From Eggerthellaceae bacterium (GTDB lineage Bacteria > Actinomycetota > Coriobacteriia > Coriobacteriales > Eggerthellaceae): 11,017 bases of DNA. This document shows positions 6,069 through 11,017 of the stretch, piece by piece (the first letter of the stretch is position 1; each line of letters begins with the position of its first letter). A model generated the notes under the pieces. It ran no database searches. It was not told the origin of the DNA and saw only the letters and a list, made by a program, of their open reading frames with translations. The stretch lies in the NCBI GenBank assembly GCA_003452695.1, contig DMNP01000140.1, forward strand, positions 4,852 through 15,868, given 5' to 3'. A program made the translations under genes and the position numbers.

Positions 6069-7869
6069 CAGGTTCACCGCCCTTCTCAACAACGATGCTC
6101 ACTGAACCACCAGCATCCGATATGTCGCTGCCATACAACACGGTTCCGAGCAGCTTATCGCCGAACTCTCGTGCGTCAATTCCGCGCTTGAACATGAGGT
6201 AGTCCATAGCCGTCTTGCGGAAATCCTCGTCAAAGACCTCGAACGGTTTCTCCGGCATTTGATAACTCAGGTGCTCACTTGGCTTAATCCACTGTGCTGT
6301 ACCGTGTTCCTCATCGCGAAGTTTGAAGACGCTATCAACCCAGTAATCCTCAATCGCAGACCAGCGGCCATGCACATCATGACGGCCCTTGTTTTTGACC
6401 GTCTGCAAACCATCTGTCTCCATATAGCAGCCAAAAATCTCAGTTTCACCCTGTGGGACACCTGTCTCAAACACGAAAATGGATGTGGTAATGCCAATAC
6501 CGAAAAACAAATCCTCGGGCAGCTTGATAATCTTGGTCAACCTATGGTTTTTCAGTATTCGCCTAATCTGCGTCCTGCTAACCTTCTCAAGTTTCTTTTC
6601 GGGCAGAATGAACGCACACTTCGTTTCTGCAGGAACACTGTCCAACACGTTCTCAACGATGTTCATGCAGCCGTACTTATTCTCGTAAGGTGGATTCATC
6701 AGCACTTTCGTGATGCTCTTGTCGGCAATCCACTCAGCAGCAGCTTCCGCCCTTGCATCCATCTGCTCAAGATTGGTCTTACCGTCCTTATGAATCAGCA
6801 TGTTCGCACAGGCCAGTGCGTAAATCTCACGGTCGAATTCGATTCCGTAGAGCTGCTCGGCCTTGATCTTCGTTGCCTTGGTCGCCTGCATGCCGCCCGC
6901 CTCACGAATCATATTCGCCATAGCCTTGACGAGGAAGCCGCCGCTGCCACACGTAGCATCCAACACACGATCATCCTTATTGACTTCAAGAATGCGGTAC
7001 ATAAAATCGGTGATGTGCTCAGGCGTGAAAACCTGACCCGATTCAGACTTTTTCTTGTAACGATTGAACTCGTTGAAGAAGATGCCCATTACATCCTCTC
7101 CACGCCATTCGTTCGAGTTAACACACTCTGAAATCTCCACAACCCAATCGATGAAGTCATTGATCGCTTTCTGGTTGTCTGTCGTGTTCATCTTGATATC
7201 CGAATATTCCTCAAGCAGGATGTCAATCTTCGCATTCTGCTTTCGGCTATCAATCAACGACTTGGCGAGTGTAGAATGGATACCTGTATGGAAAGTCTCG
7301 TAACCAAGATCCTTGAGCCTTTTCAGTCCAGCCCCATAGCGCTCTGCGACTAGTGCGCACGCCGTGAAAATCATCCTATGATACAAATTCTTAATACCAA
7401 ACTGGAAGTGCAAACAATTGTTGATTCTGGCAGTCAACTCGTAGATATGCTCCTTATCGATGGTATCTACCGTGAATTCTGCCAGATAGTATTCAACCCT
7501 TTGCAACGTCGGCGTCGTATCAATCTCTTCATGATCGATAAACACGCGTACATCCTCGCCGTTGTACAGGATACCTGCCACCTTGTCATACTGTGTCTTG
7601 ACGATATCGACGTTCTTCAATAACTCGTCAACTTGCTTAGGACCCAATGCAATATGCGATGCCTTTGCCTCAAGCACCAATGCAGGCTCCATATGATTAT
7701 CTGGCAAATACCAACCATCAGGTTTGTCTGCCACACCTAGGAACCCGAGCTGGTTAAACGTAGTCAGCTGCCCAACACCGGATCGCACCCCCTTCTTATC
7801 CTCAAATCCGAGGATATCGCGCGCAGAATCGCGCACTTTGTCTTCAGTCATACGTCTAACCATTGGCAT
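6055..7869 (-). CDS. Fused restriction nuclease / N6-adenine DNA methyltransferase (BcgI-like)
   Basis: 604 residues. It likely cuts unmodified DNA and methylates adenine in the same site, using S-adenosylmethionine and the separate specificity subunit downstream. The N-terminus has a PD-(D/E)XK layout: ADKPDGWYLP (Asp51) and PALVLEAKAS (Glu67, Lys69). A helical linker (140-270) leads to the methylase: SGQVFTPEHI (277-286, motif X type), DATCGSGGFLVKA (304-316, SAM-binding motif I), YGIEFD (341-346), and MNPPYEN (391-397, catalytic NPPY). The length matches the A subunit of BcgI-like enzymes. The ATG at 7869 is chosen because AAGGAAG lies 3-9 nt before it; this makes a 14-nt overlap with the recombinase. 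ATGs at 7863 and 7851 are alternatives. The gene is AT-richer than its neighbours (35% GC by count at 7381-7440), a sign of transfer. Confidence 0.88.
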   Translation of the reverse strand: MPMVRRMTEDKVRDSARDILGFEDKKGVRSGVGQLTTFNQLGFLGVADKPDGWYLPDNHMEPALVLEAKASHIALGPKQVDELLKNVDIVKTQYDKVAGILYNGEDVRVFIDHEEIDTTPTLQRVEYYLAEFTVDTIDKEHIYELTARINNCLHFQFGIKNLYHRMIFTACALVAERYGAGLKRLKDLGYETFHTGIHSTLAKSLIDSRKQNAKIDILLEEYSDIKMNTTDNQKAINDFIDWVVEISECVNSNEWRGEDVMGIFFNEFNRYKKKSESGQVFTPEHITDFMYRILEVNKDDRVLDATCGSGGFLVKAMANMIREAGGMQATKATKIKAEQLYGIEFDREIYALACANMLIHKDGKTNLEQMDARAEAAAEWIADKSITKVLMNPPYENKYGCMNIVENVLDSVPAETKCAFILPEKKLEKVSRTQIRRILKNHRLTKIIKLPEDLFFGIGITTSIFVFETGVPQGETEIFGCYMETDGLQTVKNKGRHDVHGRWSAIEDYWVDSVFKLRDEEHGTAQWIKPSEHLSYQMPEKPFEVFDEDFRKTAMDYLMFKRGIDAREFGDKLLGTVLYGSDISDAGGSVSIVVEKGGEPDGEN

Positions 7870-8461
7870 CGTCTTCCTTACCGTGTTCGTCTTCCAAGAT
7901 ATCCCTACCCGCGCCTCGCTCGTTCACATATTTGTATAGCGTGCCCTTGCTGACGTTGCACTCATCGCATATCTCAGGCACGGTCATCTGCTTGCTGTCG
8001 TAGAGCGCCAGCATCTTCGTCACCGTCTTCTTGTCGACAGGCTTTCGCCCGCCGACGCGCCCGCGGGCACGCGCCGCCGCCAGCCCGGCCTTGGTCCTCT
8101 CGACGATGATGTCGCGCTCGAGTTCGGCCACGGCTCCCATGATATGGAAGAAGAACCGTCCCATGGCCGTCGTGGTGTCGATCTGGTCGCAGATGGACAC
8201 GAACTCGACGCCAGCTTCCGCAAACGTCTCTGCTAGCGATTCCAGGTCCTGGACGCTCCTGCTGATGCGGTCTAGCTTGTACACGACGACCGTGTCGCCC
8301 TCCCGCAACGCATCGAGCATGCGCTGCAGCTCAGGCCGCTCCGTGTTCTTCCCGGAAGCATGCTCTTCGTAAACCCGCTCGCAGCCAGCCTTCCCGAGCG
8401 CGTCCAACTGCATGTCGAGGTTCTGGTCGTCGGTCGACACCCTCGCGTAGCCGATCCTCAC
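7856..8461 (-). CDS. Small serine recombinase (resolvase/invertase family)
   Basis: 201 residues, the normal length for Hin/Gin invertases and Tn3-type resolvases. These enzymes cut DNA at a 2-bp crossover through a serine-phosphodiester intermediate and rejoin it, giving inversion, resolution or integration. Visible active-site parts are GYARVST with Ser9 and Arg7, YKLDRISRS with Arg65 and Arg68, GRFFFHIMGAVAELERDII and ERTKAGLAAARARGRVGGRKP (arm and E helix). The C-terminal helix-turn-helix is TVPEICDECNVSKGTLYKYV, followed by an acidic tail of about 20 residues. The GTG start at 8461 is set by GGAGGAGG 7 nt upstream. It is the first gene of the operon, behind a TTGCAT-17-TATAAT promoter and a palindrome-rich region that may contain its recombination site. 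Confidence 0.92.
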   Translation of the reverse strand: MRIGYARVSTDDQNLDMQLDALGKAGCERVYEEHASGKNTERPELQRMLDALREGDTVVVYKLDRISRSVQDLESLAETFAEAGVEFVSICDQIDTTTAMGRFFFHIMGAVAELERDIIVERTKAGLAAARARGRVGGRKPVDKKTVTKMLALYDSKQMTVPEICDECNVSKGTLYKYVNERGAGRDILEDEHGKEDDANG

Positions 8462-8486
8462 GGAGCATCCTCCTCCCGAAATCCAA

Positions 8487-8500
8487 AAAACGGACGTTTT
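8487..8500. promoter_or_regulatory. Palindrome in the recombinase leader with a 2-bp centre
   Basis: AAAACG (8487-8492), GA, CGTTTT (8495-8500): perfect 6-bp arms around a central dinucleotide. That is the symmetry of a serine recombinase crossover site and also of a small operator. It would lie about 10-20 nt inside the transcript started by the TATAAT box, suiting autorepression. A related sequence, AACG GT CGTTTT, lies at 8587-8598 in direct orientation. Confidence 0.45.
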
Positions 8501-8514
8501 CTGGTACGTTGTTT

Positions 8515-8543
8515 ATTATACGAGTTTATGAACGGTTATGCAA
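8515..8543 (-). promoter_or_regulatory. Promoter of the recombinase/restriction operon
   Basis: On the minus strand TTGCAT (8543-8538) and a perfect TATAAT (8520-8515) are separated by 17 nt, with predicted initiation near 8508 and a leader of about 47 nt. The -35 box is embedded in the perfect palindrome CGGTTATGCAACCG (8533-8546), so a repressor bound there would block it. Confidence 0.65.
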
Positions 8544-8585
8544 CCGAATCGGAACCCTCCGGGCTCCGTTCGCATACCGTATAAA
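8525..8585. repeat. Long imperfect inverted repeat upstream of the recombinase gene
   Basis: The outer arms are TTTAT-ACGGT-TATGC (8525-8541, with a 2-nt insertion) against GCATACCGTATAAA (8572-8585). The inner arms GGAACCC (8551-8557) and GGGCTCC (8561-8567) have one mismatch and a 3-nt loop. Together they form a nested hairpin of about 60 bases directly behind the recombinase promoter, in the usual place for a resolvase res site. Confidence 0.5.
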
Positions 8586-8606
8586 TAACGGTCGTTTTGT
8601 TGACGC

Positions 8607-8666
8607 AATGAAAATAGCCGCTGGCGTACCCCGGTTAACACCCAGGCTCCAACGGCTGTTTTCATT
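8607..8666. terminator. Long hairpin at the end of the Dam-type gene
   Basis: AATGAAAATAGCCG (8607-8620) and CGGCTGTTTTCATT (8653-8666) are 14-bp arms with one mismatch; CTGG and CCAG add pairing inside the 32-nt loop. The right arm overlaps the methyltransferase stop codon (8667-8665). Read on the minus strand, the stem closes with CTATTTTCATT, so it may work as a terminator. The large loop makes it less canonical and also allows a role as a recombinase binding region. Confidence 0.45.
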
Positions 8667-9630
8667 ATAACCGATGCCCCACGATCAGATGCACGTTGGT
8701 GCTCGACACGCGTCCCCGCACGTTGACGTTGTAGTGCCTCACGTACTCGCCGACTATATCGTTACCGTACAACTCCAACGTGAGTGCCGTCCTCCCGACA
8801 ACAAGCAATGCCGGGCACGGCAGGTGATGGAACACCTCTGCGAGCCTGCGGTGCTCCTCCTCGCCGAACACGGTCCCGTAGTCGGCGAACTCGCTATCGT
8901 ACGGTGGGTCCAAGAAGACGAAGTCATCGGCCGTGCACCGCATGAGCGATTCCTCGAAGTCGCAGCAAACGATCTCCGCATCCCTCAACGCCCGGGCGTG
9001 CACGGCGGTCACGTCGTCAGCATGGAAGGCTTTCCCGCGGCCCCGCGGAACGTTGTACTCGCCGCGGCCGTTGCGGCGCACGAGCCCGCTGTAGCTGGGC
9101 TTGTTGACGGCGAAGAACGCCGCCTCGACGGACGGCCCGCCCGCGACCGCCCCGTTGAGCACGTCGCGCGCACGCTCGTAGAGGGCCCGCTTGCCCTCGT
9201 CGTCTGCCGCCGCGTACTCGGCCTCCATGGCGGCGAGCTCGCCGTGCAGCAGATGGTAGCGGTCGCGCACTGCGCCGTAGAACGACACGAGTTCAGCGTT
9301 GGCATCCGACAGCAGCGCGCTCTCGGGTTTCACCGCGAAAAACATCGACGCTCCTCCCAGGAACGGCTCGACGTACCGGCCACGGTACTCCGGCATATAC
9401 GGCAGCAGCTCGTCGACCTCGTCTCGTTTCGAGCCGGGCCACGTCAGCATCGGGCCGAGGGGACGGGTGGCGTACGACCAGTCGACGCTGTCGCTGTACG
9501 CGTGCAGGTAAGCGTAGTATGTGCCCTGGGAGAGCCCCGTCGCGGCGAGGATGTCGGCAACGGACGCCCCTTGCTCGCGCATCGCGAACGCGACGTCGAC
9601 GAGTGCCGGATCGACCCGCCTGCGCGTCAT
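8665..9630 (-). CDS. Dam-type (D12 class) N6-adenine DNA methyltransferase with N-terminal HTH
   Basis: 321 residues. It transfers methyl from S-adenosylmethionine to adenine N6 in DNA. The D12/alpha-class order is clear: TWPGSKRDEVDELLPYMP (63-80, motif X), YVEPFLGGASMFFAV (86-100, motif I), LLSDANAELVSFY (106-118), VNKPSYSGLVRRNGRGEYNVP (recognition-side loop near 175-195), and FLDPPYD (239-245, catalytic DPPY). The family is about 270 residues long; the extra 50 residues at the front form a helix-turn-helix (VDPALVDVAFAMREQ, then ILAATGLSQGTYYAYL) like the C-terminal domain of serine recombinases. The ATG at 9630 has only a weak ribosome site. No cognate endonuclease is adjacent, so it may be an orphan regulator or self-protection enzyme. 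The target cannot be read from the sequence; GATC is the family's commonest. Confidence 0.88.
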   Translation of the reverse strand: MTRRRVDPALVDVAFAMREQGASVADILAATGLSQGTYYAYLHAYSDSVDWSYATRPLGPMLTWPGSKRDEVDELLPYMPEYRGRYVEPFLGGASMFFAVKPESALLSDANAELVSFYGAVRDRYHLLHGELAAMEAEYAAADDEGKRALYERARDVLNGAVAGGPSVEAAFFAVNKPSYSGLVRRNGRGEYNVPRGRGKAFHADDVTAVHARALRDAEIVCCDFEESLMRCTADDFVFLDPPYDSEFADYGTVFGEEEHRRLAEVFHHLPCPALLVVGRTALTLELYGNDIVGEYVRHYNVNVRGRVSSTNVHLIVGHRL

Positions 9631-9641
9631 CTCGATATCCC

Positions 9642-9688
9642 GTTATCTGTAATCTTTCGCATGGAATGCATCATAGGTTACAGATAAC
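9642..9688. promoter_or_regulatory. Operator-like inverted repeat over the Dam-type gene promoter
   Basis: GTTATCTGTAATC (9642-9654) and GGTTACAGATAAC (9676-9688) are 13-bp arms with one mismatch and a 21-nt spacer. The upstream arm fills the gap between the -35 and -10 boxes, and the downstream arm lies in the leader just before the gene. A DNA-binding protein could repress the gene by binding both; the regulator is unknown, and the gene's own helix-turn-helix is one candidate. Confidence 0.6.
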
Positions 9689-9698
9689 TCGCATGCAA
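9670..9698 (-). promoter_or_regulatory. Promoter of the Dam-type methyltransferase gene
   Basis: On the minus strand TTGCAT (9698-9693), a 17-nt spacer and TATGAT (9675-9670), with predicted initiation near 9663 and a leader of about 33 nt. The -35 sequence and spacer length equal those of the recombinase operon promoter. Confidence 0.6.
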
Positions 9699-9825
9699 AC
9701 CGTCATCCACATGCACCTCCCGGAACCGTGAAACGAGCCGCATGCCGACATCGGTTCACAGGCACTATGATGACGCGTCGCCCATGCCAACCGAGCATAC
9801 CTTGATTTACGACAGATGCCAAAAC
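9689..9825. other. Intergenic stretch between the Dam-type gene and the 228-residue gene
   Basis: Apart from the -35 box at its left end, I see no gene, repeat or clear signal here. Open frames crossing it have no ribosome site and no recognisable protein. Confidence 0.4.
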
Positions 9826-9868
9826 ATACAAGATGGGCCCTCCCATTCCGGAAGCGCCCATCTTGTAT
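9826..9868 (-). terminator. Terminator hairpin after the 228-residue gene
   Basis: ATACAAGATGGGC (9826-9838) and GCCCATCTTGTAT (9856-9868) are perfect 13-bp arms around a 17-nt loop, 32 nt past the stop codon at 9900. Read on the minus strand, the stem is followed by GTTTTGG, a short T-tract. It may also insulate the Dam-type gene from upstream transcription. Confidence 0.7.
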
Positions 9869-9899
9869 ACCGACGATCGCGTCGAACCGAGTCCGAAAC

Positions 9900-10586
9900 T
9901 TAAGCGCTCTGCGAATCGCAGCGATCCCAGCCGACGGTGGCCCAGTTGATGGAGCAGGCCTCATCGACCTCCTGTATAGGACGTCCGCAATCAACCACGG
10001 CATGCCCCAGCAACTCTATGACGCGACCGACGCCACACCCATATGCCTCGACAATGCTGCGAAGAGACCGGAGGCAGCAAATCATGTCCGCGATGACTCC
10101 CAGCTCCTCGTCGTCGCCGGGGATCAGGTTGCAGAGTACCCGCTCGTAGAACCACGTCGCAGCACGGACCTCGTCCATCATGACGACTTCCCGAACCTTC
10201 CACGTGGGGAACATGGCCGCTGCCGCGATGCGGTAGCGGTAGTCGCGCTCGAGATCGCCCATCTCCGGCTCCGAGGCTTCGCCCATGAACCGCACGGGAT
10301 ACTCGTGCTCGCCGTGGATGATGTCGTCGAAGTAGCCCCTTGCCCCCTCGTCGGACCCGTCGTAAACATCGTGGAGGGTCTCGAGGATGTTGCCGTGCCA
10401 CCAGCTGTCCAGGCAGCCGTCAAAGAGGACCCCGAACCGTTCCGACGGGAAGGCCTTACCCTCGCGGCGGAGGTTGGCGGCATACCGTCCGAACTCGATC
10501 CGCCCCCTCTGAGCAGCCTCGGGGTCGCCCTGAAGCGCGGCGTACTCGGCCCCGGTTTCGGGATCGATAACCATGCGATCTTTCAT
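9900..10586 (-). CDS. Unrecognised 228-residue soluble protein
   Basis: The ATG at 10586 follows AGGAGG with a roughly 10-nt spacer, slightly long but clear. The product is acidic, with no signal peptide, membrane segment or coiled coil. It starts MKDRMVIDPETGAEYAALQG; mid-protein are an aromatic stretch, LDSWWHGNILETLHDVYDG (about 59-77), and GYFDDIIHGEHEYPVRFMG. The C-terminal half is helical with Cys (MICCLRS, about 168-174). I cannot assign a family. The gene stands alone, with its own terminator and an operator-like palindrome 32 nt upstream of the ATG. It is not obviously co-transcribed with the methyltransferase. High third-position GC and a consistent start, leader and terminator make it a real gene; phage or plasmid accessory function is a guess. 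Confidence 0.7.
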   Translation of the reverse strand: MKDRMVIDPETGAEYAALQGDPEAAQRGRIEFGRYAANLRREGKAFPSERFGVLFDGCLDSWWHGNILETLHDVYDGSDEGARGYFDDIIHGEHEYPVRFMGEASEPEMGDLERDYRYRIAAAAMFPTWKVREVVMMDEVRAATWFYERVLCNLIPGDDEELGVIADMICCLRSLRSIVEAYGCGVGRVIELLGHAVVDCGRPIQEVDEACSINWATVGWDRCDSQSA

Positions 10587-10617
10587 GCTGTCTGTTCCTC
10601 CTGTCCAATTGGCTATT

Positions 10618-10634
10618 CACAAAATGCTTTTGTG
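10618..10634. promoter_or_regulatory. Perfect 17-bp palindrome upstream of the 228-residue gene
   Basis: CACAAAA (10618-10624), TGC, TTTTGTG (10628-10634): perfect 7-bp arms around a 3-bp centre, 32 bp before the ATG. Its size and place fit an operator for a dimeric helix-turn-helix repressor. No strong promoter boxes are recognisable around it, so the exact regulatory geometry is uncertain. Confidence 0.5.
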
Positions 10635-10758
10635 CTCAATTCAACTGTAGCTTCTGGGAAGAGGAAGAAAAACATACGAATAGCGGGTCCGTTATCCATA
10701 TGTGGAGCGCAAACAAGATACGAAACCTTTCGGCTCTCGACCGCGCCGACCGGTCCAT

Positions 10759-10793
10759 GCAAAGCTACGCTTTGATTTCTATCAAAGCTTTGC
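10759..10793. repeat. Nested stem-loop
   Basis: CTTTGAT (10770-10776) and ATCAAAG (10781-10787) are perfect arms with a 4-nt loop. The outer GCAAAG (10759-10764) and CTTTGC (10788-10793) continue the pairing past a 5-nt bulge. It abuts the next, GC-rich hairpin, sharing two bases. Confidence 0.6.
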
Positions 10794-10819
10794 GAGCGGG
10801 CGCTTGAGCGCCCGCTCGC
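10792..10819. repeat. GC-rich perfect hairpin
   Basis: GCGAGCGGGCGCT (10792-10804) and AGCGCCCGCTCGC (10807-10819) are perfect 13-bp arms with only TG between them; in RNA the two innermost pairs would open to a 6-nt loop. It is very stable, but neither strand has a T-tract after it, which argues against a simple intrinsic terminator. Confidence 0.65.
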
Positions 10820-10906
10820 TAACTAACCGCCATTGGGAGATAACTTAAATAGCGAAGCGGCGAACTATCCGTTACGCTAGCCTAACTGACCATCATGTAT
10901 GCATTT

Positions 10907-10944
10907 CTTTCCCCTTCCCATAAGGCCTGATGGGAAGGGGAAAG
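10907..10944. repeat. 15-bp perfect-arm hairpin, purine/pyrimidine biased
   Basis: CTTTCCCCTTCCCAT (10907-10921) and ATGGGAAGGGGAAAG (10930-10944) are perfect 15-bp arms with an 8-nt loop. Thirteen of the left arm's 15 bases, all but the final AT, form an unbroken pyrimidine run, and the right arm mirrors this with purines. Confidence 0.65.
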
Positions 10945-10971
10945 AGCGATTACCTGTCGAAGCCTGTATGC

Positions 10972-10996
10972 TGTATATGCCTTTCAGGCATATACA
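10972..10996. repeat. 11-bp perfect-arm hairpin
   Basis: TGTATATGCCT (10972-10982) and AGGCATATACA (10986-10996) are perfect arms with a 3-nt loop, 21 bases before the window edge. It is compact enough to be an RNA stem or a dimer binding site. Confidence 0.6.
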
Positions 10997-11017
10997 TGGC
11001 GGGACGGCCCCTCGCAG

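Larger units (their letters stand above)
10635..11017. other. Gene-free, hairpin-rich segment at the right edge
   Basis: About 380 bases with no supported coding frame on either strand. From 10759 on it holds five stem-loops in about 240 bases (three listed separately). The other two are an imperfect stem TAGCGAAGCGG (10850-10860) with CCGTTACGCTA (10869-10879), two mismatches, and the nested stem at 10759-10793. None is followed by a T-tract. Candidate roles are a transfer origin, a replication origin or a structured RNA or leader of a gene beyond the edge. Confidence 0.45.

Noticed and set aside
8487..8666. CRISPR-like repeat array
   Set aside because: The repeats are palindromic and mostly unlike each other, with no regular spacer structure. 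I saw no CRISPR array anywhere in the window.
8674..9687. Long plus-strand open frame (337 codons) opposite the Dam-type gene
   Set aside because: Mirror of the methyltransferase frame; the His/Val/Arg-rich translation has no domain.
9671..10003. 110-codon minus-strand frame across the Dam-type promoter
   Set aside because: It overlaps the terminator, promoter and inverted repeat and shows no coding character.
9816..10775. Long plus-strand open frame opposite the 228-residue gene
   Set aside because: It begins inside the terminator hairpin region and has no ribosome site; antisense to a better supported gene.
10792..10819. Simple intrinsic terminator
   Set aside because: The stem is strong, but neither strand has a T-run after it and no gene ends nearby.
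1..11017. tRNA, rRNA or insertion-sequence ends
   Set aside because: No cloverleaf, conserved rRNA stretch, DDE transposase or terminal inverted repeat pair was recognised by eye; a tRNA attachment site beyond the edges is not excluded.

Overview
The window looks like chromosome plus an inserted accessory region from a high-GC, gut-type actinobacterium of the Coriobacteriia (Eggerthellaceae such as Eggerthella or Gordonibacter). This is an inference from codon and GC usage and from the LysR regulator and radical SAM styles; no rRNA or tRNA fixes the taxonomy. Almost all genes lie on the minus strand. The one clear exception is a LysR-type regulator.

Left part (1-2362): a partial gene of unknown function is translationally coupled (TTG start) behind a radical SAM protein with a CX4CX2C cluster motif. 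A LysR-type regulator is transcribed divergently from them, and a dyad lies just in front of the regulator.

Border or scar (2363-3628): a hexapeptide-repeat O-acetyltransferase of the Vat/CatB type is intact through its catalytic core. It then runs out of frame into a remnant of a prophage VapE-like primase/helicase protein. Next comes about 300 bases with no convincing gene.

DNA-modification island (3629-9630): one apparent minus-strand operon starts from a good promoter (TTGCAT-17-TATAAT) and encodes a small serine recombinase, a fused nuclease/N6-adenine methylase, a half-size specificity subunit with a single target-recognition domain, a GIY-YIG (T5orf172-like) nuclease, a PD-(D/E)XK-fold protein and a small Cys-rich protein. 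The methylase and the specificity subunit each overlap their upstream neighbour by 14 nt. Upstream of the operon is a palindrome-rich intergenic segment that may be the recombinase's site or operator. Next is a Dam-type (D12) adenine methyltransferase that carries a resolvase-like helix-turn-helix at its N-terminus. Its promoter is threaded through a 13-bp inverted repeat. The methylase/specificity pair is visibly AT-richer than its flanks, so the island seems to be a mosaic.

Right part (9631-11017): an unrecognised 228-residue protein ends in a strong terminator hairpin and starts behind a perfect operator-like palindrome. Then come about 380 bases with no gene but five stem-loops, three of them with 11-15 bp perfect arms. 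These may be a transfer or replication origin, a structured leader or a recombination region.

The most plausible reading is a mobile restriction/defence cassette: a compact two-subunit restriction-modification system led by a recombinase, with extra nucleases and an orphan-like Dam methylase, inserted beside decayed prophage and resistance-type genes.
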